A stretch of DNA of 64,000 bases from Planctomycetaceae bacterium (GCA_018699955.1 JABISG010000041.1:1-64000), one strand, 5' to 3'. Positions 47,933 to 58,078 are shown, counted from the stretch's first letter. Made by a program: numbers and translations. The notes: a model not told the origin generated them from the sequence alone.

Positions 47933-50233
47933 GTGAACAAACCGACGCAGCAAAACCTGTTTCAACCGGACGACCTGCCGGAAGCACCGACTTCGTGGGA
48001 GCGGGCGGCAGCCAGCGACCAACTGGCTGCGCAGGTCGTATTCAATCGCCCGTTGGACACGGCGTTTCACTATCTTATTCCGGACGAACTCCGCGGGATG
48101 CTCAATCCAGGGCAGCGGGTCAAGGCCCCGTTTGGTCGCGGGGATCGGCCGATTGTTGGCTTCTGTGTGGGAGTCGGTCCGGTACCCGATACCGGACGGA
48201 AGCTGAAGTCGATCGATTCCGTGCTGGATCGCGAGCCGCTGTTGTCATCTCGCATGCTCGATTTGACGCATTGGATCGCCGAGCGGTATCTCTGCCCGTG
48301 GGGGATCGTGCTGGAGTCGGTCGTACCTGCCGGCGTTAAGAAGCAAGCCGGAACGCGAATGATCACCTGCTACACGGCAGCAGAGAACCTGACCGAGCGT
48401 TTGAAGAACGTCAAACTGCCGACGAAACAGCAGGCAGTGATCGACGTGCTGCTCGATGCCGGCCAACCGTTGGCAATAGACGAATTGACAGAGGCCGCCA
48501 GCTGCGGCACCGGCCCGCTCAACTCCCTGAAGAAGAAGGGGTTCATCCAAGCCGTTCGGCGACGCTCTGAGCCGTCAGCAACAGATTTCGGAGCAACAGA
48601 ACAGCAGCCCGATTTGAAACTGAACGAAGAACAACAACGGGCGCTGGGGACAATCGTCGATTGCTTGCGGTCGCAGCAGCATCAGACATTTCTGCTGCAC
48701 GGAGTCACCGGCAGCGGCAAGACCGAAGTCTACATTCAGGCAATTCGCGAAGTCGTAAGCTACGGAAGACAGGCGATTGTGCTGGTTCCCGAAATCAGTC
48801 TGACGCCGCAAACCATCCGCCGCTTTCGCTGTCGGTTCGATTCCGTTGCAGTGTTGCACAGTCATCTCTCCGACGCGGAACGGCATTGGCAATGGCAGCA
48901 GATTGCCAGCGGGGCGGTGCAAGTGATTGTCGGTGCCCGCAGCGCCATCTTCGCCCCGGCTCCGCAACTGGGGCTGATTGTGATCGACGAAGAACACGAA
49001 TCGACCTTCAAGCAGGAGACGGCTCCGCGTTATCACACCCGTGAGGTTGCCCGCGAGCGCGCCCGCGCTGCGAACATTCCGCTGGTCCTCGGCACGGCCA
49101 CGCCAACGCTTGAAAGTTGGCTGCGAGCGCGACAGAAAAAGGATGCTCTGATCTCGCTGTCGCGGCGTATTGGCAACCGCCCGATGCCCCCGGTCGTTAT
49201 CGTCGATGTCCGCAACGATCCGCACATTACTAAAGGGGCCGCCATCGGGCGGGCGCTCGCTTCAACGATGCGGGCGGCGTTGAATGACGGCGGGCAGGTC
49301 ATACTCTTTCTCAATGTGCGGGGCTACTGTCCGGTCCTGTGGTGCCGCGCGTGCGGGCAGGCGGTCAAATGCCCCCACTGCGACATTTCATTGACGTGGC
49401 ACAAGTCGCGGAATGTCGCGTTATGTCATAGTTGCGAGTTCAACACGGTTCCGCCAACACATTGCCCGACATGCAACGCGGCCGGCGTTCGCAGTCTTGG
49501 AGTGGGAACGCAACGGCTCGAACAGGAAGTGCGTAGCCGGTTCCCGAATTATCGCACGCTGCGAATGGACAGCGATTCAATGCGGAAGCCCGGCAGTCAC
49601 GACGAAGCGCTGCAACAGTTTGGAGCGGGCGATGTGCAGATTCTGCTGGGAACGCAAATGATCGCAAAGGGGCTGGATTTTCCCAATGTGACTTTGGTTG
49701 GTGTGATCGATGCCGACACCATTCTGCACCAACCCGATTTGCGGGCATCCGAGCGCACGTTTCAACTCATTGCACAAGTGGCCGGCCGCACGGGCCGCGG
49801 TGAACGCGGCGGCCGTGTGCTGGTACAAACGTCGTCGCCCGCCGAGCCGGCAATTCTGCAGGCGGCCGAACACGACTTCATCAGTTTCGCCGAGCAGGAA
49901 CTGGGACACCGAAAAGGACGCGGTGTGCCGCCGTTTGAACATCTGGCGCGGGTGATCCTGCGAGGCGCGGATGAGCCAATGGTACAGCAGTCCGCGCGTG
50001 ACATGGCGAAAACGCTTCAACAGACGGCCGAAGAGATGGGATCAAATGTCCGCGTTCTCGGCCCTGCCCCGGCACCATTGACGCGACTGAAAGCGATGTT
50101 TCGATATCACCTGCAACTTGCCCACATCGAATTTGAGGAAATCCAACGGTTATGGAACGAAGCGATCGGTCGATTTCCGCGTGCGAAAGACGTGGAATTC
50201 GTGATCGACGTCGATCCCTACAATATGCGGTGA
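47933..50233 (+). CDS. priA: Primosomal protein N' (replication-restart helicase PriA)
   Basis: A 766-residue helicase. After the N-terminal 3'-binding and winged-helix regions come Walker A GVTGSGKT (257-264), 'VLVPEISLTPQTI' and 'VIDEEHE' (DEEH box), then a zinc-binding insert with Cys pairs (CRACGQAVKCPHC, CHSC, CPTC), and helicase motifs 'LLGTQMIAKGLDFPNV' and 'QVAGRTGRG'. PriA reloads the replicative helicase at stalled forks. The first 20 residues before the conserved domain are extra. GTG start at 47933 with poor Shine-Dalgarno. Confidence 0.96.
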   Translation: MNKPTQQNLFQPDDLPEAPTSWERAAASDQLAAQVVFNRPLDTAFHYLIPDELRGMLNPGQRVKAPFGRGDRPIVGFCVGVGPVPDTGRKLKSIDSVLDREPLLSSRMLDLTHWIAERYLCPWGIVLESVVPAGVKKQAGTRMITCYTAAENLTERLKNVKLPTKQQAVIDVLLDAGQPLAIDELTEAASCGTGPLNSLKKKGFIQAVRRRSEPSATDFGATEQQPDLKLNEEQQRALGTIVDCLRSQQHQTFLLHGVTGSGKTEVYIQAIREVVSYGRQAIVLVPEISLTPQTIRRFRCRFDSVAVLHSHLSDAERHWQWQQIASGAVQVIVGARSAIFAPAPQLGLIVIDEEHESTFKQETAPRYHTREVARERARAANIPLVLGTATPTLESWLRARQKKDALISLSRRIGNRPMPPVVIVDVRNDPHITKGAAIGRALASTMRAALNDGGQVILFLNVRGYCPVLWCRACGQAVKCPHCDISLTWHKSRNVALCHSCEFNTVPPTHCPTCNAAGVRSLGVGTQRLEQEVRSRFPNYRTLRMDSDSMRKPGSHDEALQQFGAGDVQILLGTQMIAKGLDFPNVTLVGVIDADTILHQPDLRASERTFQLIAQVAGRTGRGERGGRVLVQTSSPAEPAILQAAEHDFISFAEQELGHRKGRGVPPFEHLARVILRGADEPMVQQSARDMAKTLQQTAEEMGSNVRVLGPAPAPLTRLKAMFRYHLQLAHIEFEEIQRLWNEAIGRFPRAKDVEFVIDVDPYNMR

Positions 50234-50276
50234 ACCGACCAGCATCGGCATGCGTTAACAACAACAGCAAACCAGC

Positions 50277-50306
50277 CCGCCGCGCAAGCAAGGGTTTTCG
50301 CGGCGG
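50277..50306 (+). terminator. GC-rich hairpin after priA
   Basis: Arms CCGCCGCG (50277-50284) and CGCGGCGG (50299-50306) pair around a 14-base loop, 44 bases past the priA stop. There is no T run, so an intrinsic terminator is uncertain. Confidence 0.35.
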
Positions 50307-50414
50307 ATTGGTCACCGAAAAGTTACGATAACGATTTGATCGAGTTTCCGGCGCAGCGTATAATTCCACCGGCTGAATGGCCGACATTTCCGAGTGTTGC
50401 GCGTTAGGGCTTTC

Positions 50415-52682
50415 ATGTCACAGTCTTCAAACAACCACGTCAAGCTGTTGGCAGTTGCCTGTTTGGCGGCGCTGCTGATAACCGAGTGGCGTACTGTCTC
50501 GGCGGCCCAGGATGCGCAAGCCGACCAACCGCCGGCCGCACAGCAGGGAGTGCCGCTGGGCAAGTTTGTAACCGTACACAGTCCAATTGACGCCGCGCAA
50601 TTGGGACGGGTAAAAAACGCCGCCCTGACTTTGCAAAGCGCCGCAATCAAGCAGAAACGCAAAGCGATACTGGTGCTGGAGATCACTCAAGGGTCCACCG
50701 AATACCATCAGGTACTCGGTATGGCGAAGTTCCTCTCTTCGGTTGAACTGTCGAAAGTGACCACCGTCGCTTGGATTCCGAAAACAGTCACCGGCCATAA
50801 CGCCATCGTTGCGCTGGCGTGCAATGAAATCGTCATGCACCCCGATGCCGAGTTGGGCGACGTCGGCCGCGGCAAGTCGCTCGAAGACGACGACCAGCGA
50901 TCCGTGCTGAGCATCGTCCGCAAAGTCGATAACCTGAAGGTTAGCCCGGCATTGGCGCAAGGCATGATGGACCCGCAACTGGCCGTCTTGAAATTGTCGC
51001 TCGGTCCTGCGGCTGACAAGATCACCGAAACTCGTGTCGTCAGCCAGCAGGAAGCACAACGTCTGCGGCAGAACAAAGAACCGATTCTGAAGGACGAGGT
51101 GATCTGGGACGCAGGCATCACGGGCAAGCTCACCGGAAGCCGCGCACGCCGATTGGACGTGTTGATTACCAAGACATGCGAAACGCGACTCGATGTTGCC
51201 GAGACATACGACTTGTCCGGAGACGCGATGCGGGAAGATCCTGCACTCGGCAACGCACCCAAGGCGCGGGTGATTCGCATTGAAGGCATGATCGACCCGA
51301 CACTGGAAGCATTCGTTAACCGGCAAATTGAACGGGCAATGTCCAGCGGGGCGAACTTGCTGATCTTCGAAATCGATTCGCCCGGCGGTTACCTGCTTCC
51401 CAGTGAAAGTCTTGCACTGAATATTGCCAGTCTCGATCCCAAACGGGTCCGCACCGTCGCCTATGTCCCTGTGAAAACTTACAAGGGAGCCTACAGCGGA
51501 GCAGCAATCATCGCCTTGGGCTGCGACGAAATCTACATGCACCCCGATGCCCAAATTGGCGATGCCGGACCAATCGAGATGCATGAAGGGGGGCAGTTCC
51601 AGCATGCCCCGGAAAAAGTGCTCAGCCCGCTTCGCGGGAAACTGCGGCAATTGGCCGAAAAGAAACACCGCCCCCCCGCCATCGCGGAGGCGATGGCCGA
51701 TAAGGACCTCATTGTGTTCCAGGTGACGAATAAGCGGCAGCCCAGCCGCATCTGGTACATGACGGAAAGTGAATTCGAGGAGAATAAGGAAGAGTGGATC
51801 AAGGGGCCGGTCGTTCCTGAATCGCGCGAGGACAATCTACTAACCGTCAACGGTCGCCGTGCGCACGCGCTGAAAATTGCCGAACCAGCGGTCCACGATC
51901 TCGATGAGCTAAAACTGCGACTCGGAATCCCGGCCACCGACAAGCTCATCGTTCTCGAAAGCACATGGGTCGATACGGCGGTACTCGTTCTCAACCATCC
52001 CGTCTCCGTCTTCCTGCTGTTGGTGTTCGGTGTCGCCTGCCTGTATCTCGAACTGCATGTGAACAGCGGATTTCTGGGAATCGTGGCCGCCCTCTGTTTC
52101 GGCATCTTCTTCTGGAGCAAGTTCCTCGGCGGCACTGCGAATTGGCTCGAAGTTGTCCTCTTCGTGCTGGGCGTTGGGTGCCTGGCAATGGAAATCTTCG
52201 TTATCCCTGGCTTCGGTGTGTTCGGCGTCTCCGGCGCGCTGTTACTGCTGACATCGCTGGTAATGGCCAGTCAAACATTCGGTAATCTGGAACCCAATTC
52301 CGATTTGAAAAAGATGACGGAGACAATGCTGACACTGGGGGCATCGGTAGGAACCGTAATTGCTTTGGCGATGGTAATGAACCGTTTTCTGCCTCAGATT
52401 CCGATACTCAATCAAATGGTTCTGCATCCCCCGGGAATGTCGCCATCGGCGTTGGCCGACGAGCCGCAACTGCGTCCAGGTTCTGCTGACGCCAACGGGA
52501 TTGCCGGTTCTCCGGCTGTGGGGCAACTCGGCGAAGTGTTCACCGACTTGCGGCCCGCCGGAAAGGTTCTGCTCGACGGCCAATACCTGGACGTGGTAAG
52601 CGAAGGGCCATACATCGGGCGCGGCCAACAGGTCGAAATCGTGTCCATCTCGGGGAACCGCGTCGTGGTCCGCGAGGTCTGA
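50415..52682 (+). CDS. NfeD family membrane serine protease with duplicated protease domain
   Basis: A 755-residue protein from ATG 50415 (AGGG five bases upstream) with a signal sequence. Two ClpP/SppA-like domains follow: domain 1 ('GHNAIVALACNEIVMHPDAE') and domain 2 ('YSGAAIIALGCDEIYMHPDAQ'). Domain 2 keeps the nucleophile Ser; domain 1 has Gly at that place and looks inactive. Then come about four membrane helices (about residues 525-680) and a C-terminal NfeD OB-fold ('LGEVFTDLRPAGKVLLDGQYLDVVSE'). NfeD proteases act with stomatin-like proteins in membrane quality control; no stomatin gene is adjacent. Confidence 0.92.
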   Translation: MSQSSNNHVKLLAVACLAALLITEWRTVSAAQDAQADQPPAAQQGVPLGKFVTVHSPIDAAQLGRVKNAALTLQSAAIKQKRKAILVLEITQGSTEYHQVLGMAKFLSSVELSKVTTVAWIPKTVTGHNAIVALACNEIVMHPDAELGDVGRGKSLEDDDQRSVLSIVRKVDNLKVSPALAQGMMDPQLAVLKLSLGPAADKITETRVVSQQEAQRLRQNKEPILKDEVIWDAGITGKLTGSRARRLDVLITKTCETRLDVAETYDLSGDAMREDPALGNAPKARVIRIEGMIDPTLEAFVNRQIERAMSSGANLLIFEIDSPGGYLLPSESLALNIASLDPKRVRTVAYVPVKTYKGAYSGAAIIALGCDEIYMHPDAQIGDAGPIEMHEGGQFQHAPEKVLSPLRGKLRQLAEKKHRPPAIAEAMADKDLIVFQVTNKRQPSRIWYMTESEFEENKEEWIKGPVVPESREDNLLTVNGRRAHALKIAEPAVHDLDELKLRLGIPATDKLIVLESTWVDTAVLVLNHPVSVFLLLVFGVACLYLELHVNSGFLGIVAALCFGIFFWSKFLGGTANWLEVVLFVLGVGCLAMEIFVIPGFGVFGVSGALLLLTSLVMASQTFGNLEPNSDLKKMTETMLTLGASVGTVIALAMVMNRFLPQIPILNQMVLHPPGMSPSALADEPQLRPGSADANGIAGSPAVGQLGEVFTDLRPAGKVLLDGQYLDVVSEGPYIGRGQQVEIVSISGNRVVVREV

Positions 52683-53013
52683 GAATTGGCCGAAGAATGG
52701 CTGACGGGACTCCATTTCCCGAATTTGGCCGTAGGACGGACATTCCTGCCCGACGTATCTGTTCCGATGTGTAACTCCAAACGTCGCTCATCGTTGCAAA
52801 TTCTCGCAGCCTTGTTACATTGACGTTCTTAGAGGTATTTTCTGAGTTGCCGTGCGCGGAATTTTCAGTTCTCGCACACCGCTGGCTCGGAACGCCTACC
52901 CATGCTGGTGGAGTTTTCACTCTCTGCCCGACGTGCGGCTGCGGCGTCCAGGACGGACCGACCGTGCAGCTTGTTTTGTAAGTGGTTACCAATCAGGTAT
53001 TTAGGGTTTTTGT
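52683..53013. other. rpsO upstream region
   Basis: 330 bases with no gene. A possible promoter is TTGTTA at 52812-52817 with TATTTT about 18 bases on (52836). The 180-base leader after it is GC-rich and may fold; S15 leaders often bind S15 itself, but no known motif was identified here. Confidence 0.4.
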
Positions 53014-53283
53014 ATGTCGATTACTGGTGAACGGAAGACCGAAGTCATTCGCGAATTCCGCCAAACGGACGCGGATACAGGTTCGCCTCAGGTGCAGATC
53101 GCGGTGCTGACGCATCGAATTGTGAGCCTTACGGGTCACCTGAAAACGCACAAGAAAGACCACGCAAGCCGTCGCGGCTTGCTGATGATGGTCAGTCGCC
53201 GTCGTCGCCTGCTCAATTATCTGCGCAAGAGCGATCCCCAGGAATACCGAGACATTCTCGGTAAACTGTCGATTCGAAAGTAA
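53014..53283 (+). CDS. rpsO: 30S ribosomal protein S15
   Basis: An 89-residue protein with the S15 pattern: '[22 protein letters not shown]', '[22 protein letters not shown]' and '[17 protein letters not shown]'. It binds 16S rRNA early in 30S assembly. Start ATG 53014 follows AGGG. It sits upstream of pnp on the same strand, the classic rpsO-pnp order, separated by 225 bases of repeat-rich spacer. Confidence 0.97.
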   Translation: MSITGERKTEVIREFRQTDADTGSPQVQIAVLTHRIVSLTGHLKTHKKDHASRRGLLMMVSRRRRLLNYLRKSDPQEYRDILGKLSIRK

Positions 53284-53312
53284 TAGCGCTTCGATCTGCA
53301 ACTGGCAGATTG

Positions 53313-53372
53313 GGTGCCACTGGCGTGTCGCCAGTGCCTACCGCGCTGCACTGGCGACACGCCAGTGGCACC
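53313..53372. repeat. Perfect inverted-repeat element, copy 2
   Basis: Two 25-base arms (53313-53337 and 53348-53372) are exact complements around a 10-base loop. The arms match those of the element at 12608-12669, but the loop differs, so the stem is what has been kept. It starts 30 bases past the rpsO stop, where other bacteria have a terminator and an RNase III site. Confidence 0.92.
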
Positions 53373-53400
53373 GGTCGATGGAGGCCGGCAAGATGCCCGC

Positions 53401-53419
53401 CGATCACGTAACGTGATCG
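53401..53419. repeat. 9-bp palindrome in the pnp leader
   Basis: CGATCACGTAACGTGATCG has perfect 9-base arms around one central base. It could be an operator or a small RNA stem ahead of pnp. Confidence 0.6.
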
Positions 53420-53443
53420 AGCGTGCAACCTGCGCGAAGCCTG

Positions 53444-53455
53444 CCCCATATGGGG
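53444..53455. repeat. 12-base perfect palindrome in the pnp leader
   Basis: CCCCATATGGGG, a perfect palindrome 54 bases before the pnp start codon. Confidence 0.6.
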
Positions 53456-53460
53456 TAGGG

Positions 53461-53480
53461 ATGTATTGGAATGTATTGGT
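53461..53480 (+). repeat. Tandem ATGTATTGG repeat before pnp
   Basis: ATGTATTGGA and ATGTATTGGT stand head to tail, ending 28 bases before the pnp GTG. A short-range duplication or a double protein-binding site. Confidence 0.6.
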
Positions 53481-53508
53481 TGGAAAAGATTTCAAATAGG
53501 AAAAGACT

Positions 53509-55650
53509 GTGAAAACAACGTTAGAATGCCAGCTCGGTTCCCGGACACTCAAGCTGACCACCGGAGAGCTCGCCAAGCAAGCCAGCGCAGCAGTGACAAT
53601 TCAGTTCGGCGAAACGACACTCTTCGTCGCCGTGCAAACCGGCACACCGCGTGCCGGCATCGACTTCTTTCCAATGCAGGTCGATTATCGTGAACGACTG
53701 GCAGCAGCCGGTAAGTTTGCCGGCGGATTCCTGAAACGCGAAGGCCGCCCGACGACCAAGGAAATTCTCACCTGCCGTGTGACCGATCGCCCCATTCGTC
53801 CGTTGTTCCCCAAAGGGTTTCACGACGAAGTTCAGATCATGGCAAACGTACTGTCATGCGACGGCGAAAACGACCCGGACGCACTCACCATTACGGCGGC
53901 AAGTGCTGCACTTTGCATTGCTCCGCTGCCGTTTAACGGACCGATTGCCGGCGTTCGCGTTGGACGGATCGACGGTGAGTTCGTCGTCATGCCGACCCGA
54001 GCACAGATGGCCGAGAGCGACCTCGACCTGGTTGTCGCCGGCAGTAGCGAATCGATCTTGATGATCGAAGGGTTCGCCGACCAGTACCCCGAAGACGTCA
54101 TGGTCGATGCGATCATGTTCGCACATCGCGAGATTCAGCAGTTGTGCGAATTTCAGAAGAAGTTCCTCGAACAGGCAGGCGTTCAGGAATCGACTTACGA
54201 ACCGCCGCCGGCGAATCCCTTTGAAGGTTTGATGCGTGACCGCGCGGTGCAAGCGCTCCGCGATGCCAAATCGAGCACTAAGAAGCAAGAGCGACACGAA
54301 CGAACGGACGCCGTCAAAGCCAGTCTGCTGGCAGAGATTTTCCCAGACGATGCCGAGGAAACTGCCGACGGTGCAACCCGCGCGCAGTTCAAAGAAGCGT
54401 TCTACAAAGCCGAAAAAGATGCCGTCCGCAGTCTGATCCTCGACGGAAAACGGCTTGACGGTCGTACGCCGAGTGAGATGCGGGACGTCACCTGTGTCGT
54501 CGATCAACTCCCACGAGTTCACGGATCAGCCATTTTCACCCGCGGTGAAACGCAGTCGCTGGCAACCGTCGCTTTGGGAACCGTTCGCGACCAACAGCGC
54601 GTCGATGGACTCTTCGAAGAAGAAAAACATCGTTTCATGCTGCACTACTACTTTCCGTCATACTCGGTCGGAGAAGTGCGGCCGATTCGTGGACCGGGCC
54701 GACGTGAAATCGGTCACGGTGCTTTGGCCGAACGCTCGGTCGAAGCCGTACTGCCCGACGAAACGAGTTTCCCATACACGATCCGCGTTCTTTCCGACAT
54801 CATGGAATCGAACGGATCGAGTTCGATGGCGAGCGTTTGCAGTGCCACGCTGTCGTTGATGGATGCGGGCGTTCCCATCAAGCAGCCCGTCGCCGGTATT
54901 TCGATCGGCGTCGTGCTGGAGACCCCCGAGAAGTACACCCTGCTGACCGACATCATGGGCGACGAAGATCACTTCGGCGACATGGACTTCAAAGTGGCGG
55001 GTACCCAAAAGGGGATCACCGGTATTCAGCTCGACATGAAGATCACGGGCATCAGCGAGCAGATTATTCGTGAGACGTTGGACCAGGCCAAAGGCGCACG
55101 GATCGAACTGCTCAAAACGATGCTGTCGGCCATTCCGCGTCCGCGGGCCGATACCTCGCCGTATGCTCCAAGGCTTTCCAATACCAAGATCGATCCTGAA
55201 AAGATCGGTTTGCTGATCGGGCCGGGCGGGAAAACGATTCGCGCGATCCAGGAAGAAACTGGAACCTCGGTCGATATCCAAGATGACGGCACAGTTGTCA
55301 TCGCAGCCGCAGATCAAGCAGCTGCCGACGACGCCTTAGCCCGTATCGAAGCGTTGACCGAAGAGATCAAGGTCGGCCGCGTTTACAACGGCACCGTCAG
55401 TTCGGTGAAGGATTTCGGTGCGTTCATCGAGATTGCACCGGGCAAAGACGGCTTGTGCCACATCAGCGAACTGTCCGACGGATTCGTCAAATCGGTCGCC
55501 GACATTTGCAAAGTGGGCGACAAGATGCAGGTGAAGGTGATCGCCGTTGATGAACAGAACCGGGTCAAGCTGTCGCGGCGTGCCGTGTTGGCAGATTCCG
55601 GTGAGACCGATGTCACTGAGTCGGACGACGCGGAGTCGGGCAGCGAATGA
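53509..55650 (+). CDS. pnp: Polynucleotide phosphorylase (PNPase)
   Basis: A 713-residue 3'-to-5' exoribonuclease. Two RNase PH domains (the first with 'FFPMQVDYRERLAAAGKFAGG', the second with 'RRVRGT'-type text 'RPIRGPGRREIGHGALAERS' and 'VLSDIMESNGSSSMASVC'), then a KH domain ('KIGLLIGPGGKTIRAIQEET') and an S1 domain ('VKDFGAFIEIAPGKDGLCHI'). It degrades RNA with phosphate and can add tails. GTG start at 53509 with AGGA upstream. The structured spacer from rpsO suggests processing or feedback control as in other bacteria. Confidence 0.98.
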   Translation: MKTTLECQLGSRTLKLTTGELAKQASAAVTIQFGETTLFVAVQTGTPRAGIDFFPMQVDYRERLAAAGKFAGGFLKREGRPTTKEILTCRVTDRPIRPLFPKGFHDEVQIMANVLSCDGENDPDALTITAASAALCIAPLPFNGPIAGVRVGRIDGEFVVMPTRAQMAESDLDLVVAGSSESILMIEGFADQYPEDVMVDAIMFAHREIQQLCEFQKKFLEQAGVQESTYEPPPANPFEGLMRDRAVQALRDAKSSTKKQERHERTDAVKASLLAEIFPDDAEETADGATRAQFKEAFYKAEKDAVRSLILDGKRLDGRTPSEMRDVTCVVDQLPRVHGSAIFTRGETQSLATVALGTVRDQQRVDGLFEEEKHRFMLHYYFPSYSVGEVRPIRGPGRREIGHGALAERSVEAVLPDETSFPYTIRVLSDIMESNGSSSMASVCSATLSLMDAGVPIKQPVAGISIGVVLETPEKYTLLTDIMGDEDHFGDMDFKVAGTQKGITGIQLDMKITGISEQIIRETLDQAKGARIELLKTMLSAIPRPRADTSPYAPRLSNTKIDPEKIGLLIGPGGKTIRAIQEETGTSVDIQDDGTVVIAAADQAAADDALARIEALTEEIKVGRVYNGTVSSVKDFGAFIEIAPGKDGLCHISELSDGFVKSVADICKVGDKMQVKVIAVDEQNRVKLSRRAVLADSGETDVTESDDAESGSE

Positions 55651-55773
55651 TGTTCGTTGTCAGGCGATGCCACCAGCGTTTGTCAAATCGGCAACAAGCA
55701 AATTCGGGATGACGGCTGACGCGCAACATTGTGTTGCGCGTCGGTCTTCATACTGGGTGCAGCGAGTGGTGTG

Positions 55774-56496
55774 ATGGCCGTCGATTCGCATCTTGAAGAC
55801 CAGGAACGACAACGGCTGCAAGCCCAGTACGCTGAGATTGCGACACTCGCCGGCGGGTTGGCGCACGAGATCAAGAATCCCCTCTCAACGATTCTGATGA
55901 ATCTGGAGTTGCTCGGCGAGGATCTGGAAACGATCAGCGTTCCCGAAAGTCGGCGGATGCTCACGAAACTCCATACCGTGCAACAAGAATGCGGGCGTCT
56001 GGAGAATGTTCTCGACGCCTTTCTGCAATTCGCACGCGTGGGAGAACTCGACCTCACCGAGGGCGACCTCAACCGCCTCGTCAGCAACTTCATTGATTTT
56101 TATCAGCCCAAGGCGAAAGAGCGCGGCATCGACATCAGCCCGCATCTGGCCAACGATTTGCCGCCTGCCAAACTCGACAGTTCTTTGATGCGGCAGGTGT
56201 TGATGAACCTGGCGTTAAACGCCGCCCAAGCAATGCCCGACGGTGGGCTGCTCGAATTGCAGACGCGGGCCGCCGATGGCCGAGTGCTGCTGGAAATGAT
56301 CGACAGCGGAAACGGCATGGACGAACGGACGTTGTCGAAAATGTTTCAAACATTCTTCTCGACGACACAAGGTGGCAGCGGACTGGGGCTGCCAACCGTT
56401 CGCAAAATCATCGAGGCCCATCATGGCACCATCACCTGTCAAAGCGAGCCAGGCCGCGGAACGCGTTTCACCATTTCGTTACCCGCCTCTGAATGA
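55774..56496 (+). CDS. Soluble histidine kinase without sensor domain
   Basis: A 240-residue kinase core: HisKA with GLAHEIKNPLSTILMNLELL near residue 30 and HATPase_c with 'LMNLALNAAQAMPDGG' (N box), 'MIDSGNGMD' and 'GGSGLGLPTVRKIIEAHHG'. There is no sensory or membrane part, so it must be told what to do by a partner or by a short N-terminal coil. ATG 55774 is chosen because the residues before it are unlike the family. Its response regulator is almost surely the NtrC-type gene 170 bases downstream. Confidence 0.9.
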   Translation: MAVDSHLEDQERQRLQAQYAEIATLAGGLAHEIKNPLSTILMNLELLGEDLETISVPESRRMLTKLHTVQQECGRLENVLDAFLQFARVGELDLTEGDLNRLVSNFIDFYQPKAKERGIDISPHLANDLPPAKLDSSLMRQVLMNLALNAAQAMPDGGLLELQTRAADGRVLLEMIDSGNGMDERTLSKMFQTFFSTTQGGSGLGLPTVRKIIEAHHGTITCQSEPGRGTRFTISLPASE

Positions 56497-56665
56497 GCCG
56501 GTTTTTTGCGGTTCCGTTGGCATTGTTCTGGCGGGTTGAATCGGCGAGACTTGTATCACGCTGCACAAAACGGCGATAGTTTGTTCGATACAACAGTGCG
56601 CACAAGACAATACTTCGCTGCACTTCTTTTTTTAGTCCGATAGCATCAACGATCACGCGATTTCC

Positions 56666-58078
56666 ATGACCGCCAAAGACGACGCCACGTCCGAAACCAA
56701 CTCGATTCCAATTCGGGTATTGATCGTCGATGACGATGAAGCGCACGCGCAGGCGGTGGCCGAGAGCCTGGAGCGAGTCGGTGCCGATTGTCTGGTTGCC
56801 GGATCGGGACGCCGCGGTGCTTCGCTCATCGAAAGCGAAGAGTTTGACGTCGTCGTCACCGATCTGCTGATGGACGACATCGACGGACTGGAGATTCTCC
56901 GCAAAGCGAAAGAGGAACTTCCCGATGCGGAAGTCATCCTGCTGACCGGTCACGGCTCGATCAATTCGGCCGTCACCGCGATGCAGCACGGAGCCAACAC
57001 CTATCTCACCAAACCGCTCGACATCAACGAGTTGCGCAGCGCAGTCATCAAGGCATCGTCGCGGCTGCGGCTGATTCGCGAAAAGGCCGAGTTGAGCCGG
57101 CGGCTCGATGAGAAGTTTGGCTTCGAGGGCGTGATCGGTAACAGTCCGCAGATGCATCAAGTCATCGACATTCTCAAAAACGTGGCACCAACCAATAGCA
57201 CGGTGCTCATTTTGGGAGAGAACGGCACGGGCAAGGAATTGGTAGCCCGCGCGCTGCATCAGAACAGCCCGCGCAAGAACAAGCCATTCGTCCCCATCAA
57301 CATCTCGGCCATTCCAGCGAGCATTCTCGAAAGTGAACTATTCGGCCACGAAGCGGGTGCGTTCACCGGTGCCGTCTCGAAGAGGATCGGCAAGTTTGAG
57401 TATGCAAACGGTGGGACGCTGTTTCTCGATGAAGTCGGCGAGATGCCCGTCGATACACAAATCAAACTGCTGCGCGTACTCGAAGACCGCAAGATCACAC
57501 GGTTGGGGGCCAACGAAGAAAACGAAGTCAACGTGCGGCTGGTGGCCGCCACCAATGCCGATTTGCAAGCGATGGTCGCGGCCAAGACGTTTCGCAGCGA
57601 CCTGTACTACCGGCTGAATGTGGTCAAAATTGGCCTGCCTCCACTGCGGGAACATCGAGGCGACGTCCCGCTGTTAATGGACCATTTTTGCAAATTGCTC
57701 TCGGAACGCGATTCAAAGGAAGCGCCACCGTTTACGCGGGCCGCCAAACATGCGCTGATCACCTACGACTGGCCGGGCAATATTCGGGAGTTGCGCAACG
57801 CCATTGAACGAATGCTCGTACTCGACACCGATGGTCGGCTGGACGTTGATGATTTGCCGGAAGAAATTGCCGCCCTGGCCCGCCCGGAAGATGGCAGCGA
57901 ATCGGCTGCGATCATTTCCGGCGCCGACGCGCTCGTCGGTAAACCATTGACCGATGTGGAGAAATTCTACATTCAGCGCGCCCTGGAATTGACCGACGGC
58001 AAACGCGAGGAGGCCGCGTCATTACTGGGCATCGGCGAGCGAACTTTGTACCGAAAAATCAAAGAATACGGCTTGTAG
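56666..58078 (+). CDS. NtrC-family sigma-54 response regulator
   Basis: A 470-residue activator: receiver ([12 protein letters not shown]; phospho-acceptor in [12 protein letters not shown]; Lys in YLTKPLDI), AAA+ domain with Walker A GENGTGKE, the sigma-54 contact loop EAGAFTGAV, '[14 protein letters not shown]' Walker B and '[11 protein letters not shown]', and a C-terminal Fis-type helix-turn-helix ('[20 protein letters not shown]'). It should open sigma-54 promoters after phosphorylation by the soluble kinase upstream. Its target genes are not identifiable here. Confidence 0.96.
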   Translation: MTAKDDATSETNSIPIRVLIVDDDEAHAQAVAESLERVGADCLVAGSGRRGASLIESEEFDVVVTDLLMDDIDGLEILRKAKEELPDAEVILLTGHGSINSAVTAMQHGANTYLTKPLDINELRSAVIKASSRLRLIREKAELSRRLDEKFGFEGVIGNSPQMHQVIDILKNVAPTNSTVLILGENGTGKELVARALHQNSPRKNKPFVPINISAIPASILESELFGHEAGAFTGAVSKRIGKFEYANGGTLFLDEVGEMPVDTQIKLLRVLEDRKITRLGANEENEVNVRLVAATNADLQAMVAAKTFRSDLYYRLNVVKIGLPPLREHRGDVPLLMDHFCKLLSERDSKEAPPFTRAAKHALITYDWPGNIRELRNAIERMLVLDTDGRLDVDDLPEEIAALARPEDGSESAAIISGADALVGKPLTDVEKFYIQRALELTDGKREEAASLLGIGERTLYRKIKEYGL

